Positions 53,017 to 62,531 of a DNA stretch of 64,000 nt are shown here, piece after piece. The translations under genes were made by a program, and so were the position numbers. Origin of the DNA: Ensifer sp. PDNC004. GTDB lineage: Bacteria > Pseudomonadota > Alphaproteobacteria > Rhizobiales > Rhizobiaceae. Location: NCBI RefSeq assembly GCF_016919405.1, contig NZ_CP070352.1, positions 1,684,501 to 1,748,500 on the forward strand, given 5' to 3'. The notes under the pieces were generated by a model. That model made no database searches. It was not told the DNA's origin and saw nothing but the letters and a program-made list of their open reading frames with translations. Numbering within the stretch: position 1 is the first letter of the stretch; each line of letters starts with the position of its first letter.

Positions 53017-54058
53017 GGCTATCCGCCTTGTCTATCGATCGCTCAATGTAGTCATACAGTCGGACGTCGTTTCTTAGTAGCTTTCGTACAGTGGCGGAGC
53101 GCCGCAACGCCGCTTCAAGCTCGGACGCCGCCGCAAGGGTCAAAATAGAGACGTCACTCAAATTCAATGTTGGCATCACTGGCGAGAGCGCGCGTTTGAA
53201 AAGTTCGAAGCGTGACCCGATACCTACCACCGAGAATGCGGAAAGATTGCCCAATGCGATAGGCACATGCCGCGGTTCTGGTTCCTCGTTCGGATCGCAC
53301 GCTAAGCCTCGGGTTACCGGATCGCGGATTGCAGTTCGTTGTGCCTGGCTGAGGTCTGCAAATACGGTACTTATATCGTTCGTGGAGAATTCTCTCAGGT
53401 TCTCTACGCACTCAAGCAACGACGAGTAATGCGGTGGCAGGGCTTTGACACCGTTGGCGCCGTGCTTTGAATCCAATATTGTTTTGACGACCAACAATCT
53501 GTTTGCGAGTTCTGTGAATGGTTCGACGATGAGAGCTGCGACGCAGTAGTCAAGCGCTATAAGCTTGCGGTAGTGTGTCGCAAGAGCTAGCCTTCCTTCG
53601 GAAAAAATTGACCCAATTGCGTCATTTCCGAGCAGCGCAAGCGCAGAGTCTATACCAAGCTCGTCTATTGATAGATAGCTGACTAAGAATTGATCGCCTA
53701 GCTTGCGCTTGAAAAGACGCGAAGGCACAGGCAGGTTGTTGTAAATCAGAAGTTTTCCAGTTTTGTATTCCGTGCTTTCTGATCGCCGGTAAATAATCCT
53801 CTGATTTGCTAGCTCTGTAATCTTGAGATCATAACTGGACGAAAAGCCTGGGACGTTTCGGTCATCGAAGCGAAAGCCCACCAGTCCCGTTTCGTGGAGT
53901 CTAGCGTCTACGAGATCCGGCCTATATACGTTGGCTTCGAGTACAACGGCGTTTATGCCATTAGTTTCGATACGAAACTTTGGGACAACTGTAGGATTGT
54001 CAGGCGTCAGCCATCCGTCCACGAAATCCGGTGTCGCGTAATCAATGTGAAAATACAT
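53003..54058 (-). CDS. Unknown protein encoded between kpsT and kpsM (351 aa)
   Basis: The protein has no signal peptide or membrane segment. The first 100 residues look beta-rich (Y-F-H-I-D-Y-A-T-P-D-F-V-D-G-W, V-V-L-E-A-N-V-Y-R-P-D-L-V-D-A, G-L-V-G-F-R-F-D-D); the rest is mostly helical, with a late S-V-V-G-I-G-S-R-F-E-L-F-K-R-A-L segment that resembles a small nucleotide- or phosphate-handling module. I recognise no family. It lies 6 bp after kpsT and overlaps kpsM by 14 bp, so it is probably part of the export machine or of polymer modification linked to export. Confidence 0.75.
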   Translation of the reverse strand: MYFHIDYATPDFVDGWLTPDNPTVVPKFRIETNGINAVVLEANVYRPDLVDARLHETGLVGFRFDDRNVPGFSSSYDLKITELANQRIIYRRSESTEYKTGKLLIYNNLPVPSRLFKRKLGDQFLVSYLSIDELGIDSALALLGNDAIGSIFSEGRLALATHYRKLIALDYCVAALIVEPFTELANRLLVVKTILDSKHGANGVKALPPHYSSLLECVENLREFSTNDISTVFADLSQAQRTAIRDPVTRGLACDPNEEPEPRHVPIALGNLSAFSVVGIGSRFELFKRALSPVMPTLNLSDVSILTLAAASELEAALRRSATVRKLLRNDVRLYDYIERSIDKADSHEKR

Positions 54059-54064
54059 ATTCGG

Positions 54065-54721
54065 CTACCTGTTGAGAATGCGGTAAAACTCAATCGCTTC
54101 ACCCACATCATCGTACAGGCTCAGCCTCCCGTTCTCTAAGACAAGACAACGATCGCAGTAGTCGCGGATCGTTGCCATGTCATGTGAGATCATTATGAGA
54201 TCTGAAGTTTTCCTCCGCTTATCAAACTCGTTCCTGCAACGCTTTTGAAATCGAGCGTCGCCGACCGCGAGGACCTCATCAATAAGATAGCACTCAAAAT
54301 CGATAGACATTGATAAACCAAACGCGATCCGCTGCATCATGCCGGAGGAGTACGTCCGGACTGGTGCATCCATATAGGCTCCTATCTCGGAAAAGTCTTG
54401 GACAAAGTCGATTACTTCACGCGGTGAGTGATTGTAGATGCGTGAAACAAAGGCGACGTTTTCTCGACCGGTCATCTCGGGGTGCAGGCTGCCGGCAAAC
54501 CCGAGGGGCCAGGAAACGTTGCAGTGCCGGCGAACGCGTCCGGCGTTTGGAAGCTCGGTGCCTGATATCAGCCGCATAAGCGTCGATTTACCGGCGCCGT
54601 TGATGCCAAGGATGCCGTAACTGTAGCCGCGCTCGAATGACAGGTTGACGTGATCGAGGATGATCTTGGTCGTTGCCGGCGTCTTGTAAAACTTGAAGAC
54701 GTTATGAAATGTTACCATCAA
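54065..54721 (-). CDS. kpsT: Capsule/polysaccharide ABC transporter ATPase (KpsT/Wzt-like)
   Basis: The 218-residue ATPase has Walker A G-I-N-G-A-G-K-S (39-46), signature Y-S-S-G-M-M-Q-R, Walker B C-Y-L-I-D-E-V-L-A-V-G-D and the H-loop M-I-S-H-D-M. The length and W-P-L-G-F-A-G-S-L-H-P-E-M-T-G-R-E-N motif are typical of KpsT. It lacks the C-terminal carbohydrate-binding domain of Wzt, so export is not tied to a specific terminal cap recognised by this protein. First gene of the kpsT-unknown-kpsM unit. Confidence 0.92.
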   Translation of the reverse strand: MMVTFHNVFKFYKTPATTKIILDHVNLSFERGYSYGILGINGAGKSTLMRLISGTELPNAGRVRRHCNVSWPLGFAGSLHPEMTGRENVAFVSRIYNHSPREVIDFVQDFSEIGAYMDAPVRTYSSGMMQRIAFGLSMSIDFECYLIDEVLAVGDARFQKRCRNEFDKRRKTSDLIMISHDMATIRDYCDRCLVLENGRLSLYDDVGEAIEFYRILNR

Positions 54722-54947
54722 GGTCGCGGTACCTCGTTAACGTCACGCAGCTTGCAAAAGAGATGCATACGTGGCGTTATTCGGCAAATTTGTCAATTTT
54801 GGTTCGGCGTTGACGTGGCTGTGGCGTCGTGAGAAAAGCGCAGGGTCACCTGGCGCGGTTAGTTCGCATTTTGAACAAACTGTGTGCTATAGGGGCGAAG
54901 CAGTGACATGCTGACTTGGCCGCGAGGAAGTTCGTACGCTTGGGACT

Positions 54948-56246
54948 ATGACGACAGAGGTTGAAGAGCAGAGTATCGCTGCGCCAAGAATGGCGTCGGA
55001 CCGGCATGGCGACGTGGTGGCGGTCGACGAAAGCGGAGCCGTGCTTGCGCAACGCATCTCGCACGCGCTCCTTCAGGCCGCTACGGCAGCTCGTCAAGAG
55101 CGCACGATTACCGGCGGCCGCGGCGGCTTTGGCGCGCGCGAAGGCAATCGCCAGTTCAGGCGTCTGCTGACCGGGATATGGATCACGGTCTTCGCAATCC
55201 CGTCGTTCTTGTCAATCCTTTACTTCGCCTTTGTGGCTGCTGATCAGTACCAGGTTGAAAGCCGGTTTGCGGTCCGGGCGACAAAATCGCAGGTCGGCGA
55301 CCTGATCACGTCAGTCACCGGGGCCTCGGCTGGCGCTTCAAAAGCGGAAACCGCTATCGTCTCGAAATATATCACCAGTGAAGCGATGACGCGCGACCTC
55401 GATCAACGCGTTAACCTTCGAAATTTGTATGCCGCACCCCAGGCCGATTATCTCTCCCGTTTCGACCCAAGCGAGCCGATCGAGGATCTGCTTTCCTATT
55501 GGAAGTGGAAAGTCGACGTGGCGGAGGAGTCGAGCACTGGCATCATAACGATGAAGGTGCGCGCCTTCACACCGGCTGACGCGATGGCGATTTCGAACGC
55601 GGTGCTTGAGAGAACTGTGTCATTGGTCAACGGTCTGTCCGAGCAGAACCGGCGCAGCCTTCTTGAGGTATCCGAACAGCGGTTGGATCGGGCGCGTCAG
55701 AAGCTTCTTGGCATCGTTCAGAGGATGGCAGGTCTGCGCGACGCAAGCGGGGTTCTTGATGGAGATCAGCAAGGCCAAGCTCAGCTGAAACTCGTCACGC
55801 AGCTGGAGCTGAACCTTTCGAAGTTGGTCGCCACGCGGGAATCATTCAGCAACCTTGCGTCCAACTCGGTCAAAATGCGTACGCTGATTCGCCAGATAGA
55901 GAGTTTGGAAAAGGAGATCGAGCGCCAGCGTGCCAAGCTCACGGATGTTGGACGTTCTGGCTCTGGGGGCGCTCTCTCTGGTGTGCTTGGCGATTTTGAA
56001 GCGCTCCAGGTCGAGCAGCAGATAGCCCGCAACGAATACATCACTGCAGCCGCGTCCTATGAGGATGCTCGAATTTCCGCCATGCGAGAAGAAATGTATT
56101 TGAGCGTATTCATGCGACCAACCGAGCCGGAAAGCGCAACCTATCCTAAGCGTTTCCTCTATGCGTTGATCGCGGTTGCCCTGGCCGCATTGGCCAGCTT
56201 CGCGCTCGTGACGACTGCCAAGGCCGTCCGGGACAACCGGGCGTAA
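54948..56246 (+). CDS. kpsE: KpsE-like polysaccharide export inner-membrane protein, first copy
   Basis: The 432-residue protein is divergent from kpsT. It has a 70-residue cytoplasmic lead, a membrane segment at about 73-95 (I-T-V-F-A-I-P-S-F-L-S-I-L-Y-F-A-F), the Y-Q-V-E-S-R-F-A-V-R start of the PCP-3 periplasmic domain, a long coiled-coil region (about 220-340), the P-T-E-P-E-S-A-T-Y-P motif and a second segment at about 402-422. It is longer than the usual KpsE (about 380). KpsE links the ABC exporter to the outer-membrane channel. Confidence 0.86.
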   Translation: MTTEVEEQSIAAPRMASDRHGDVVAVDESGAVLAQRISHALLQAATAARQERTITGGRGGFGAREGNRQFRRLLTGIWITVFAIPSFLSILYFAFVAADQYQVESRFAVRATKSQVGDLITSVTGASAGASKAETAIVSKYITSEAMTRDLDQRVNLRNLYAAPQADYLSRFDPSEPIEDLLSYWKWKVDVAEESSTGIITMKVRAFTPADAMAISNAVLERTVSLVNGLSEQNRRSLLEVSEQRLDRARQKLLGIVQRMAGLRDASGVLDGDQQGQAQLKLVTQLELNLSKLVATRESFSNLASNSVKMRTLIRQIESLEKEIERQRAKLTDVGRSGSGGALSGVLGDFEALQVEQQIARNEYITAAASYEDARISAMREEMYLSVFMRPTEPESATYPKRFLYALIAVALAALASFALVTTAKAVRDNRA

Positions 56247-56256
56247 GGCGAGGGAT

Positions 56257-57543
56257 TTGGCTGTGTTGAAGCGACTGATGAACAGTGGTGGGCCTCGGAA
56301 GCCCGCGCCCTCCAGCGGCGATCTGATAACACAGCAGCAGCTCCAGCAGGAAATGACTGAGCTGATGAAGGACAAGCCTTCGTTGTTTGCACCAACGAGC
56401 GCGCCGGCAGTGATGTTGGAAAACCTGCAGGGTCTCTACCAGCACTCGACTCGACTGATGGTTACTTTCGCAGCCTGTGTGCTCGTGCCAACGCTGCTGA
56501 CCGTCGGATACCTGGCATTTTACGCATCCGACCAATATGAAACGGAGATGAGCTTCACCGTTCAGCAGGGGACGAAGTCGCAGCGTTCAGTAACGGGGGT
56601 GATGGCGCTGGCGGCGCAGATCAGCGGCTTTTCAAGCACAAGCCAGGAAACCTTCATGGTGCTTGAGTATCTGCGCAGCGCCGCGGTGGTTCACGATATC
56701 GGTGGCGCGGCATTTCTTGAGCCGATCTTCGCAAGAAACGATATCGATTACCTTGCACGAATGGACCAGAAGCTGCCGATCGAAGACATCGTCGAGTTCT
56801 GGCGCGACAAAGTCATCCCTGAACTCGATGCGCGATCGGGCATCATCAACCTCAAGATCCGGGCGTTCTCCGCGGAGGACTCCGAGCTTGTGGCCAAGAA
56901 GCTGCTGACCTTGACCGAAAAGCTGGTGAACGGCATCAGTCTGCGCAGCCGCAACGACACCTTGCAGCGGGTCGAGCAGGACGTAAAACGCAGCGCGAAC
57001 ATCCTCGCCGAGACGAGACTCAAGCTATTGAGCTTCCGAAATACGGAGCAATCGATCGACCCGGTGCAGGATGCGGAACAGATCAGCATCATGATTACCG
57101 ATCTGACACTCAAGCGGATCGAAATCGAGACTGAACTCGAGACGATGACCAAGCAGTCATCTGGGAATTCGCCCGCAATTCGGGTAAAGAAAGACCAGCT
57201 CGATGCGTTCAACCAGCAGATCACGAAGCTGGAAGCACGCCTCACTGGTTCGGTGGGCGCTAAGGACACCGTTTCAAGCAAACTGATAGAATACGAAACG
57301 CTGCAAACCGAACTCGCTTATCGCGAGAAGCTGTACAGCATTACACTGTCCGGCTATGAGCAGGCGCGGGAAGAGGTAGAGAAACAGCAGATATTCGTAA
57401 TTCCGATCGTATCGCCGTCTGTCGCCGAAAGCTCGACCTACCCGAATTTCACCGAGACCACGGTATCCATTTTCATGCTTTGCGCCGCGTTGTGGTCGGT
57501 TCTTGCGCTGACGATCGCCGCCGTCCGGGATCATTCGCTCTAG
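56257..57543 (+). CDS. KpsE-like polysaccharide export inner-membrane protein, second copy
   Basis: The 428-residue protein follows the first copy by 10 bp and has the same plan: cytoplasmic lead, membrane segment at about 66-90 (L-M-V-T-F-A-A-C-V-L-V-P-T-L-L-T-V), Y-E-T-E-M-S-F-T-V-Q, coiled-coil region (about 230-370) and C-terminal segment (about 398-420). The start may be TTG 56257 or GTG 56263. Two KpsE-type proteins in tandem could form a hetero-oligomer or serve two polymers. Confidence 0.84.
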   Translation: MAVLKRLMNSGGPRKPAPSSGDLITQQQLQQEMTELMKDKPSLFAPTSAPAVMLENLQGLYQHSTRLMVTFAACVLVPTLLTVGYLAFYASDQYETEMSFTVQQGTKSQRSVTGVMALAAQISGFSSTSQETFMVLEYLRSAAVVHDIGGAAFLEPIFARNDIDYLARMDQKLPIEDIVEFWRDKVIPELDARSGIINLKIRAFSAEDSELVAKKLLTLTEKLVNGISLRSRNDTLQRVEQDVKRSANILAETRLKLLSFRNTEQSIDPVQDAEQISIMITDLTLKRIEIETELETMTKQSSGNSPAIRVKKDQLDAFNQQITKLEARLTGSVGAKDTVSSKLIEYETLQTELAYREKLYSITLSGYEQAREEVEKQQIFVIPIVSPSVAESSTYPNFTETTVSIFMLCAALWSVLALTIAAVRDHSL

Positions 57544-57550
57544 GGAACTC

Positions 57551-57580
57551 TAGCCGCCATTGTGGGCGATAGCGGCGTTG
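57551..57580. terminator. Weak bidirectional terminator between kpsE-2 and rfbA
   Basis: GCCGC...GCGGC arms with two further pairs lie in the 47-bp gap between the convergent genes; a GTTGTCTT follows on the plus strand. Confidence 0.4.
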
Positions 57581-57590
57581 TCTTGCGGGC

Positions 57591-58454
57591 TTAAGACCTC
57601 AGTCGGTCGAGCAGGTACTTGCCGTAGCTTGTATTCTTGAAGCTGGCGGCCCTGCGCTCCATCTGTTCGGCAGAAATGTACCCAAGCGAATAGGCGATCT
57701 CTTCGAGGCAGGCGATCTTGAAGCCTTGCCGGCGCTCCAGCGTCGCGACGAATTCCGCGGCGTCGAGCAGGCTGTCGGGCGTGCCAGTGTCCAGCCATGC
57801 GAATCCCCGGCCGAGCAACTGGACGTTCAACGCCCCACGCTCGAGATATCTGCTGTTCACATCGGAGATTTCGATCTCCCCGCGCGCGGACGGCTTGAGT
57901 TCGCGCACGATATCCAGGACGTCGTTGTCGTAAAAGTAGAGCCCGGTCACCGCCCAGTTGGACTTCGGCTGCGCTGGCTTTTCCTCGATGGAGAGTGCCC
58001 GCATGGCCCCGTCAAACTCGACTACGCCATAACGCTGCGGATCCGTCACATGGTAGGCAAAGATCGTGGCGCCGGCGCATTCGCCCGCATTCGCAAAGAT
58101 CTCGCCGATGGAGTGCCCATAGAAGATGTTGTCGCCGAGGATCAACCAGGACTGGTCTTTTCCGACAAACTTGGCACCTATGAGATAGGCCTGCGCGATT
58201 CCGCCCGGTTGAGGTTGCTCGGCGTAGGATAGATTCAGGCCCCATTCTGAGCCGTCGCCCAGGAGCCGCTGGAACAGGGGAAGATCGCTTGGGGTCGAGA
58301 TGATGAGAATATCTCGCACTCCGATCAGCATGAGCGTCGACAACGGATAATAGATCATCGGCTTGTCGTAGATTGGCAGCAGCTGCTTCGAAACAGCCTG
58401 TGTCATCGGATGCAACCGCGTTCCGTTACCTCCGGCAAGTATAATGCCCTTCAT
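57591..58454 (-). CDS. rfbA: Glucose-1-phosphate thymidylyltransferase
   Basis: The start at M-K-G-I-I-L-A-G-G gives 287 residues, the usual RmlA size; the frame is open 7 codons upstream. Nucleotide-binding G-G-N-G-T-R-L (9-15), [16 protein letters not shown] and [11 protein letters not shown] are diagnostic. The enzyme makes dTDP-glucose from dTTP and glucose-1-phosphate, the first step to dTDP-L-rhamnose. Last gene of the rfbC-rfbB-rfbD-rfbA operon. Confidence 0.95.
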   Translation of the reverse strand: MKGIILAGGNGTRLHPMTQAVSKQLLPIYDKPMIYYPLSTLMLIGVRDILIISTPSDLPLFQRLLGDGSEWGLNLSYAEQPQPGGIAQAYLIGAKFVGKDQSWLILGDNIFYGHSIGEIFANAGECAGATIFAYHVTDPQRYGVVEFDGAMRALSIEEKPAQPKSNWAVTGLYFYDNDVLDIVRELKPSARGEIEISDVNSRYLERGALNVQLLGRGFAWLDTGTPDSLLDAAEFVATLERRQGFKIACLEEIAYSLGYISAEQMERRAASFKNTSYGKYLLDRLRS

Positions 58455-58475
58455 CGTCACGCCTCGGAATGTCAA

Positions 58476-59381
58476 CTAGGTGTTGGAAAGGATGCGGTCG
58501 ACAACGCCGCAGACAGAGGCTTGCCAAGGCGGCAAGCGAACACCATGTGCTTGGAAAAGCTTGGAGCAGTCAAGCATCGATTTTGAAGGGCGGATGGCCG
58601 GCGTCGGAAACAGCTCGGTCGGGATCGGTTCCACGCGCGCGTTGGGGCCGCCGCTTGCAGCGGAACATTCGAAGATGCGTCGGGCAAACCCGGCCCAGCT
58701 CGTGTACCCCGAAGCCGTTGCGTGGAATGTACCGCGATAGGCGAGGGAATCCGATTCGATAAGGTTCCGGGTCACGACGAGGATCGCGTCGGCCAGATCC
58801 AATGTCGACGTTGGTGTGCCGATCTGATCATCGACGACCGAAATCGCCGGCTTGTCACGGGCGATCGTCAGCATCGTTTTCACGAAGTTCCGGCCGTAAG
58901 GGCTGTAGAGCCAGGCTGTCCGCAAAATTGCGTGATTGCGGGTCGCGCCGCGAACGCCCATCTCACCTTCGCGTTTCGTCAGGCCGTAGACGTTGAGTGG
59001 CGCAGTTTCATCGGTTTCCACATAGCCGGTTGGTTTCGTCCCGTCGAAGACATAGTCGGTTGAAAGATGAACGATCGGGACTCCAATCCGATCTGTGATC
59101 TCCGCAAGAATGCCTGGCGCCCGACCGTTGACGAACCGAGCAAGCTCCACTTCATTTTCGGCCCGGTCAACCTGAGTGTAAGCTGCCGCGGCGAGCACGG
59201 CATCGGGGCTGGCGCTGCGAACCGCGTCTTCGATGCTGTCGGGATCCGACAGGTCGAGTTCCGGCCGTCCTATCGTAACGACCTCGAGATCGGCCCGTGG
59301 GTCGGCTCGCTCCACCAGGCTACGCGCCACTTGTCCGTTCCGCCCGATAACGACCAATCTCTTCTTTCGAGCGTTCTGCAT
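58476..59381 (-). CDS. rfbD: dTDP-4-dehydrorhamnose reductase
   Basis: The 301-residue protein begins with V-I-G-R-N-G-Q-V-A-R-S-L (NAD motif) and has A-A-A-Y-T-Q-V-D-R-A-E, S-T-D-Y-V-F-D-G and the catalytic Y-G-L-T-K-R-E-G-E. It reduces dTDP-4-keto-L-rhamnose to dTDP-L-rhamnose, the last step of the pathway. It starts directly after rfbB. Confidence 0.94.
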   Translation of the reverse strand: MQNARKKRLVVIGRNGQVARSLVERADPRADLEVVTIGRPELDLSDPDSIEDAVRSASPDAVLAAAAYTQVDRAENEVELARFVNGRAPGILAEITDRIGVPIVHLSTDYVFDGTKPTGYVETDETAPLNVYGLTKREGEMGVRGATRNHAILRTAWLYSPYGRNFVKTMLTIARDKPAISVVDDQIGTPTSTLDLADAILVVTRNLIESDSLAYRGTFHATASGYTSWAGFARRIFECSAASGGPNARVEPIPTELFPTPAIRPSKSMLDCSKLFQAHGVRLPPWQASVCGVVDRILSNT

Positions 59382-59382
59382 G

Positions 59383-60438
59383 TCAAGGACCGGCGTGCTC
59401 GAGTTGCCCGAGCCGTCGGCCGTCGTAGGTCTGGCGTAATGGCCCCCACCACCATTCGCTTTCCAGATACCATCGGATTGTCCTGTCGATCCCGCTCTCG
59501 AACGACGTTGCAGCCCGCCAACCCAGTTCCTCCTCCAGTTTGGTTGAGTCCACGGAGTAGCGGAAGTCGTGGCCCGGGCGGTCGTTCACGAAGGTGATAA
59601 GTGTTTCGCGGGATTTCTCTTGGGGAAACAGGTGGTCGAGCCTCAAGCAAATCTCCTTCACGACATCGATATTGCGGCGCTCGTTCCTCCCTCCGACATT
59701 ATAGGTCTCGCCAACGCGTCCTCGCGCGGCGATGATCGCCAAGGCACCGACGTGATCTTCGACGAAGAGCCAATCCCGGACATTTTCTCCTTTACCATAA
59801 ACTGGCAGCGGCTTACCATCAATTGCGCTCAATATTGTAAGCGGGATCAGCTTCTCAGGGAATTGGAAGGGGCCGTAGTTGTTCGAGCAGTTCGAGACGA
59901 TGACGGGCAATCCATAGGTTCTGTGCCAGGCCTTCGCTAGGTGATCCGAGGCGGCCTTTGTTGCGGAATACGGCGAACTTGGGTCATAGCTCGTCTGTTC
60001 AGTGAAGGCTCCTTCCGCTCCAAGAGACCCGTAAACCTCATCGGTCGAGACATGAAGGAAACGGAAGCGCGCGCCTGCAGGGGCGGAAAGGGATTCCCAA
60101 TATCCGCGTGCGCACTCGAGCATGTTAAACGTTCCGAGCACGTTGGTATCGAGAAAGTCTCTCGCGCTGGTGATGGATCGATCCACGTGGCTTTCTGCCG
60201 CCAGATGCATCACAGTATCCGGGCGGAAGCTTTCGAATACGTGGGCGATCGCCGGGCGGTCGCAGATGTCCGCTTTCACGAACTGGTGGTTTCCACGATC
60301 CGAAATCGCGGCAAGCGAGGTCAACGTGCCGGCATATGTAAGTTTGTCGACAGTCATGACTTCGTTGCCCTGAAGAACGAGTTGGCGAACCAGCGCAGAC
60401 CCAATGAAACCTGCACCACCGGTCACGAGTATCTTCAT
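59383..60438 (-). CDS. rfbB: dTDP-glucose 4,6-dehydratase
   Basis: The start [14 protein letters not shown] gives 351 residues; 19 extra codons upstream are not family-like. [11 protein letters not shown], the S-T-D-E-V-Y-G catalytic block and Y-S-A-T-K-A-A-S-D are all present. It converts dTDP-glucose to the 4-keto-6-deoxy intermediate. Confidence 0.95.
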   Translation of the reverse strand: MKILVTGGAGFIGSALVRQLVLQGNEVMTVDKLTYAGTLTSLAAISDRGNHQFVKADICDRPAIAHVFESFRPDTVMHLAAESHVDRSITSARDFLDTNVLGTFNMLECARGYWESLSAPAGARFRFLHVSTDEVYGSLGAEGAFTEQTSYDPSSPYSATKAASDHLAKAWHRTYGLPVIVSNCSNNYGPFQFPEKLIPLTILSAIDGKPLPVYGKGENVRDWLFVEDHVGALAIIAARGRVGETYNVGGRNERRNIDVVKEICLRLDHLFPQEKSRETLITFVNDRPGHDFRYSVDSTKLEEELGWRAATSFESGIDRTIRWYLESEWWWGPLRQTYDGRRLGQLEHAGP

Positions 60439-60478
60439 AGTATTCCCAATGTATCCTTGGCGACGGGCCCAGCGTCGG

Positions 60479-61051
60479 CTAGCCGCTTGCTTCATCTTCC
60501 ATGAGGTCGCCGACTAGATCGTCAAAAAGTGGGCGTACTTTGTCCTTTGCGGATAGCACAGCCTCATCGGCGCTGACGGGCCAGGAGATTCGTAATTTGG
60601 GGTCATTCCATCGAACACCGCCTTCGTGTGCGGCGCTATAATATTGAGTGACCTTGTAGACAACCCGCGTATCGGGGACCAGCGTGCAGAAACCGTGCGC
60701 AAAGCCGGGTGGCACCCAGAGCTGGTGGCCATTGGCTTCTGACAATTCGACCGCCACATGCTGGCCGAAGTTGCGAGAACTCGGCCGGATATCGACGGCT
60801 ATGTCCAGAATCGCGCCGGCAACGCAGCGGACCAGCTTCCCCTGGCTCTGGGGGCCGCGCTGAAAATGAAGCCCACGTACCGTACCCCGTTCTTTCGACA
60901 GGGACTGGTTGTCCTGGATGAAGGACCACTTTCCGATTTCCTGCTCGAAAAGGTTCTGGCGAAACGTTTCGGCAAAATAACCGCGCTCATCTGCGAGGCG
61001 TTGAGGCAGAATTAGGACGACGTCCCCTATCGCAGTCGGTTCAAAGCGCAT
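60479..61051 (-). CDS. rfbC: dTDP-4-dehydrorhamnose 3,5-epimerase
   Basis: The 190-residue cupin-type epimerase has the family blocks [25 protein letters not shown] and G-F-A-H-G-F, including the catalytic His of R-G-L-H. GGAG lies seven bases before the ATG. First gene of the rhamnose operon. Confidence 0.94.
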   Translation of the reverse strand: MRFEPTAIGDVVLILPQRLADERGYFAETFRQNLFEQEIGKWSFIQDNQSLSKERGTVRGLHFQRGPQSQGKLVRCVAGAILDIAVDIRPSSRNFGQHVAVELSEANGHQLWVPPGFAHGFCTLVPDTRVVYKVTQYYSAAHEGGVRWNDPKLRISWPVSADEAVLSAKDKVRPLFDDLVGDLMEDEASG

Positions 61052-62531
61052 GCGGGTACTCCATACGAATCCATCCCCAGAACGATAGCCGAAGTCCGTC
61101 CGTTAGGGAATGCTATCGCCGGCCTGTGATCAGGAAAACAGTCACTTAGCGACAGCAGCTAGGCCTGCGCTGGTTCCATTTAATACTGCGCCGCGGCGAG
61201 CGCAGAAGGCCTCTTCAGAAATCGCCGAGTGCGTCGCGTGGCACTGCTGACCGGTCATTCGGGCGGGTGCCCGTGAAAGTTCTCGATCCATCGCAACGGG
61301 GCCGTGATGCTCCGTGATCTCGAGATCTTCAGTGCTGCCAGCTCGGCCATGGCACCTCAGCATAAAGACGTCCTACGCTCCCGAGTTGTCGACGCAGGTC
61401 TTCGCTGTATGCGGCATCGCTTGTTCGTCTCAGCATATCGCAAGCCAAGTTGGCACTGCACAGAGAATGAAGTGCCAAAGAGAACCCCGTCCTGCAGCAA
61501 GAATTTTCGCCGCGTATGCAGGTCGGTCCAAATGTCCGGAGGCGCAGGGCCCCACCCGGTCGGCAAGGAGCGATAGGCTGACAGCCGGTAGCCGGCGACA
61601 GACGGACAGAAGAAGTTCCAACGCTCCGAACACATCCGGCGGCAGGTGGCTTTCGTTGGCAAGATCGTCTGCCAGGACCTAAATCGACCCATCAGTCAGA
61701 AACTCCGCTTGAAGGAGGTTTCCGAAGTCGACTTTCTCGAGAAGACGGCCGAGGGTGGAGAGGTGGTCCGGAAATCAAAGGTCATCATCTCCAACCTGCG
61801 CCACGAACGGGCTTCGTTCCTCCCGCAAGGCGACGTCGAGATGGGCTTCTCCATGCCGCTCACCCTTTTCGAACGGAAAGATCGCAGGCAAAGCCGACAA
61901 CAACTATCAAACCGCGTCGCCGATCACCAACTCAGCGGTCACCGGCTGACCGCCGTCCGACCGACAAAAATGGGTTTCGCCTGGAAACCAATTCTGCCAC
62001 GACGGCCACACGCTTCACCATTTGGCGTGGCAACGACAAAGCCGTTCACTTCGGGCAGGCGCGAGTAGTTCTCACAAACCGAGGTGGCGCGTTTTTGCCA
62101 GGGCGTCGACCTAGTTTGCGGGAGAGGAAACTGCGACGTATACGTCAGCGCCCTATGCCTACAGATCGCAAAAGATATGCTTGCCCCAACGTGCGAAACC
62201 GACCAGACCGATAGAAGTCATCTTTCACTTCACCTTTTGAGAGTGCTGTCCGAGGAACAGATTACGCATTTCGCCATAGCTCGGCGCCAGTTGTCCCAAC
62301 TTGACACCTTCGGCGGATAGCCAGAAATAGCTGGATACGTGCCCGGCCTAACTAGACCGATGCGCCGACCATAAGCTACATCTGTCGTCGGGGCAGGCAC
62401 AGTTGCCTTGAGGACCCATGAAAGACCTCTCTGAAGGGATAGGATTTCAGAGTGAACGGTTTCGTTGAACGCTGGCGTCGAGAGCCGCATGTCGGTTTGA
62501 ATCGTCGACTGTACGCACAAGATCAATTGCC
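61052..62531. other. Gene-poor 1.5-kb region
   Basis: No frame in this stretch has a recognisable domain. A plus-strand frame at 61646-62068 changes character partway and its neighbour frame reads on as A-G-K-A-D-N-N-Y-Q-T-A-S-P, so it may be a decayed gene. The region probably includes the rfbC promoter and unrecognised mobile-element debris. Confidence 0.4.
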
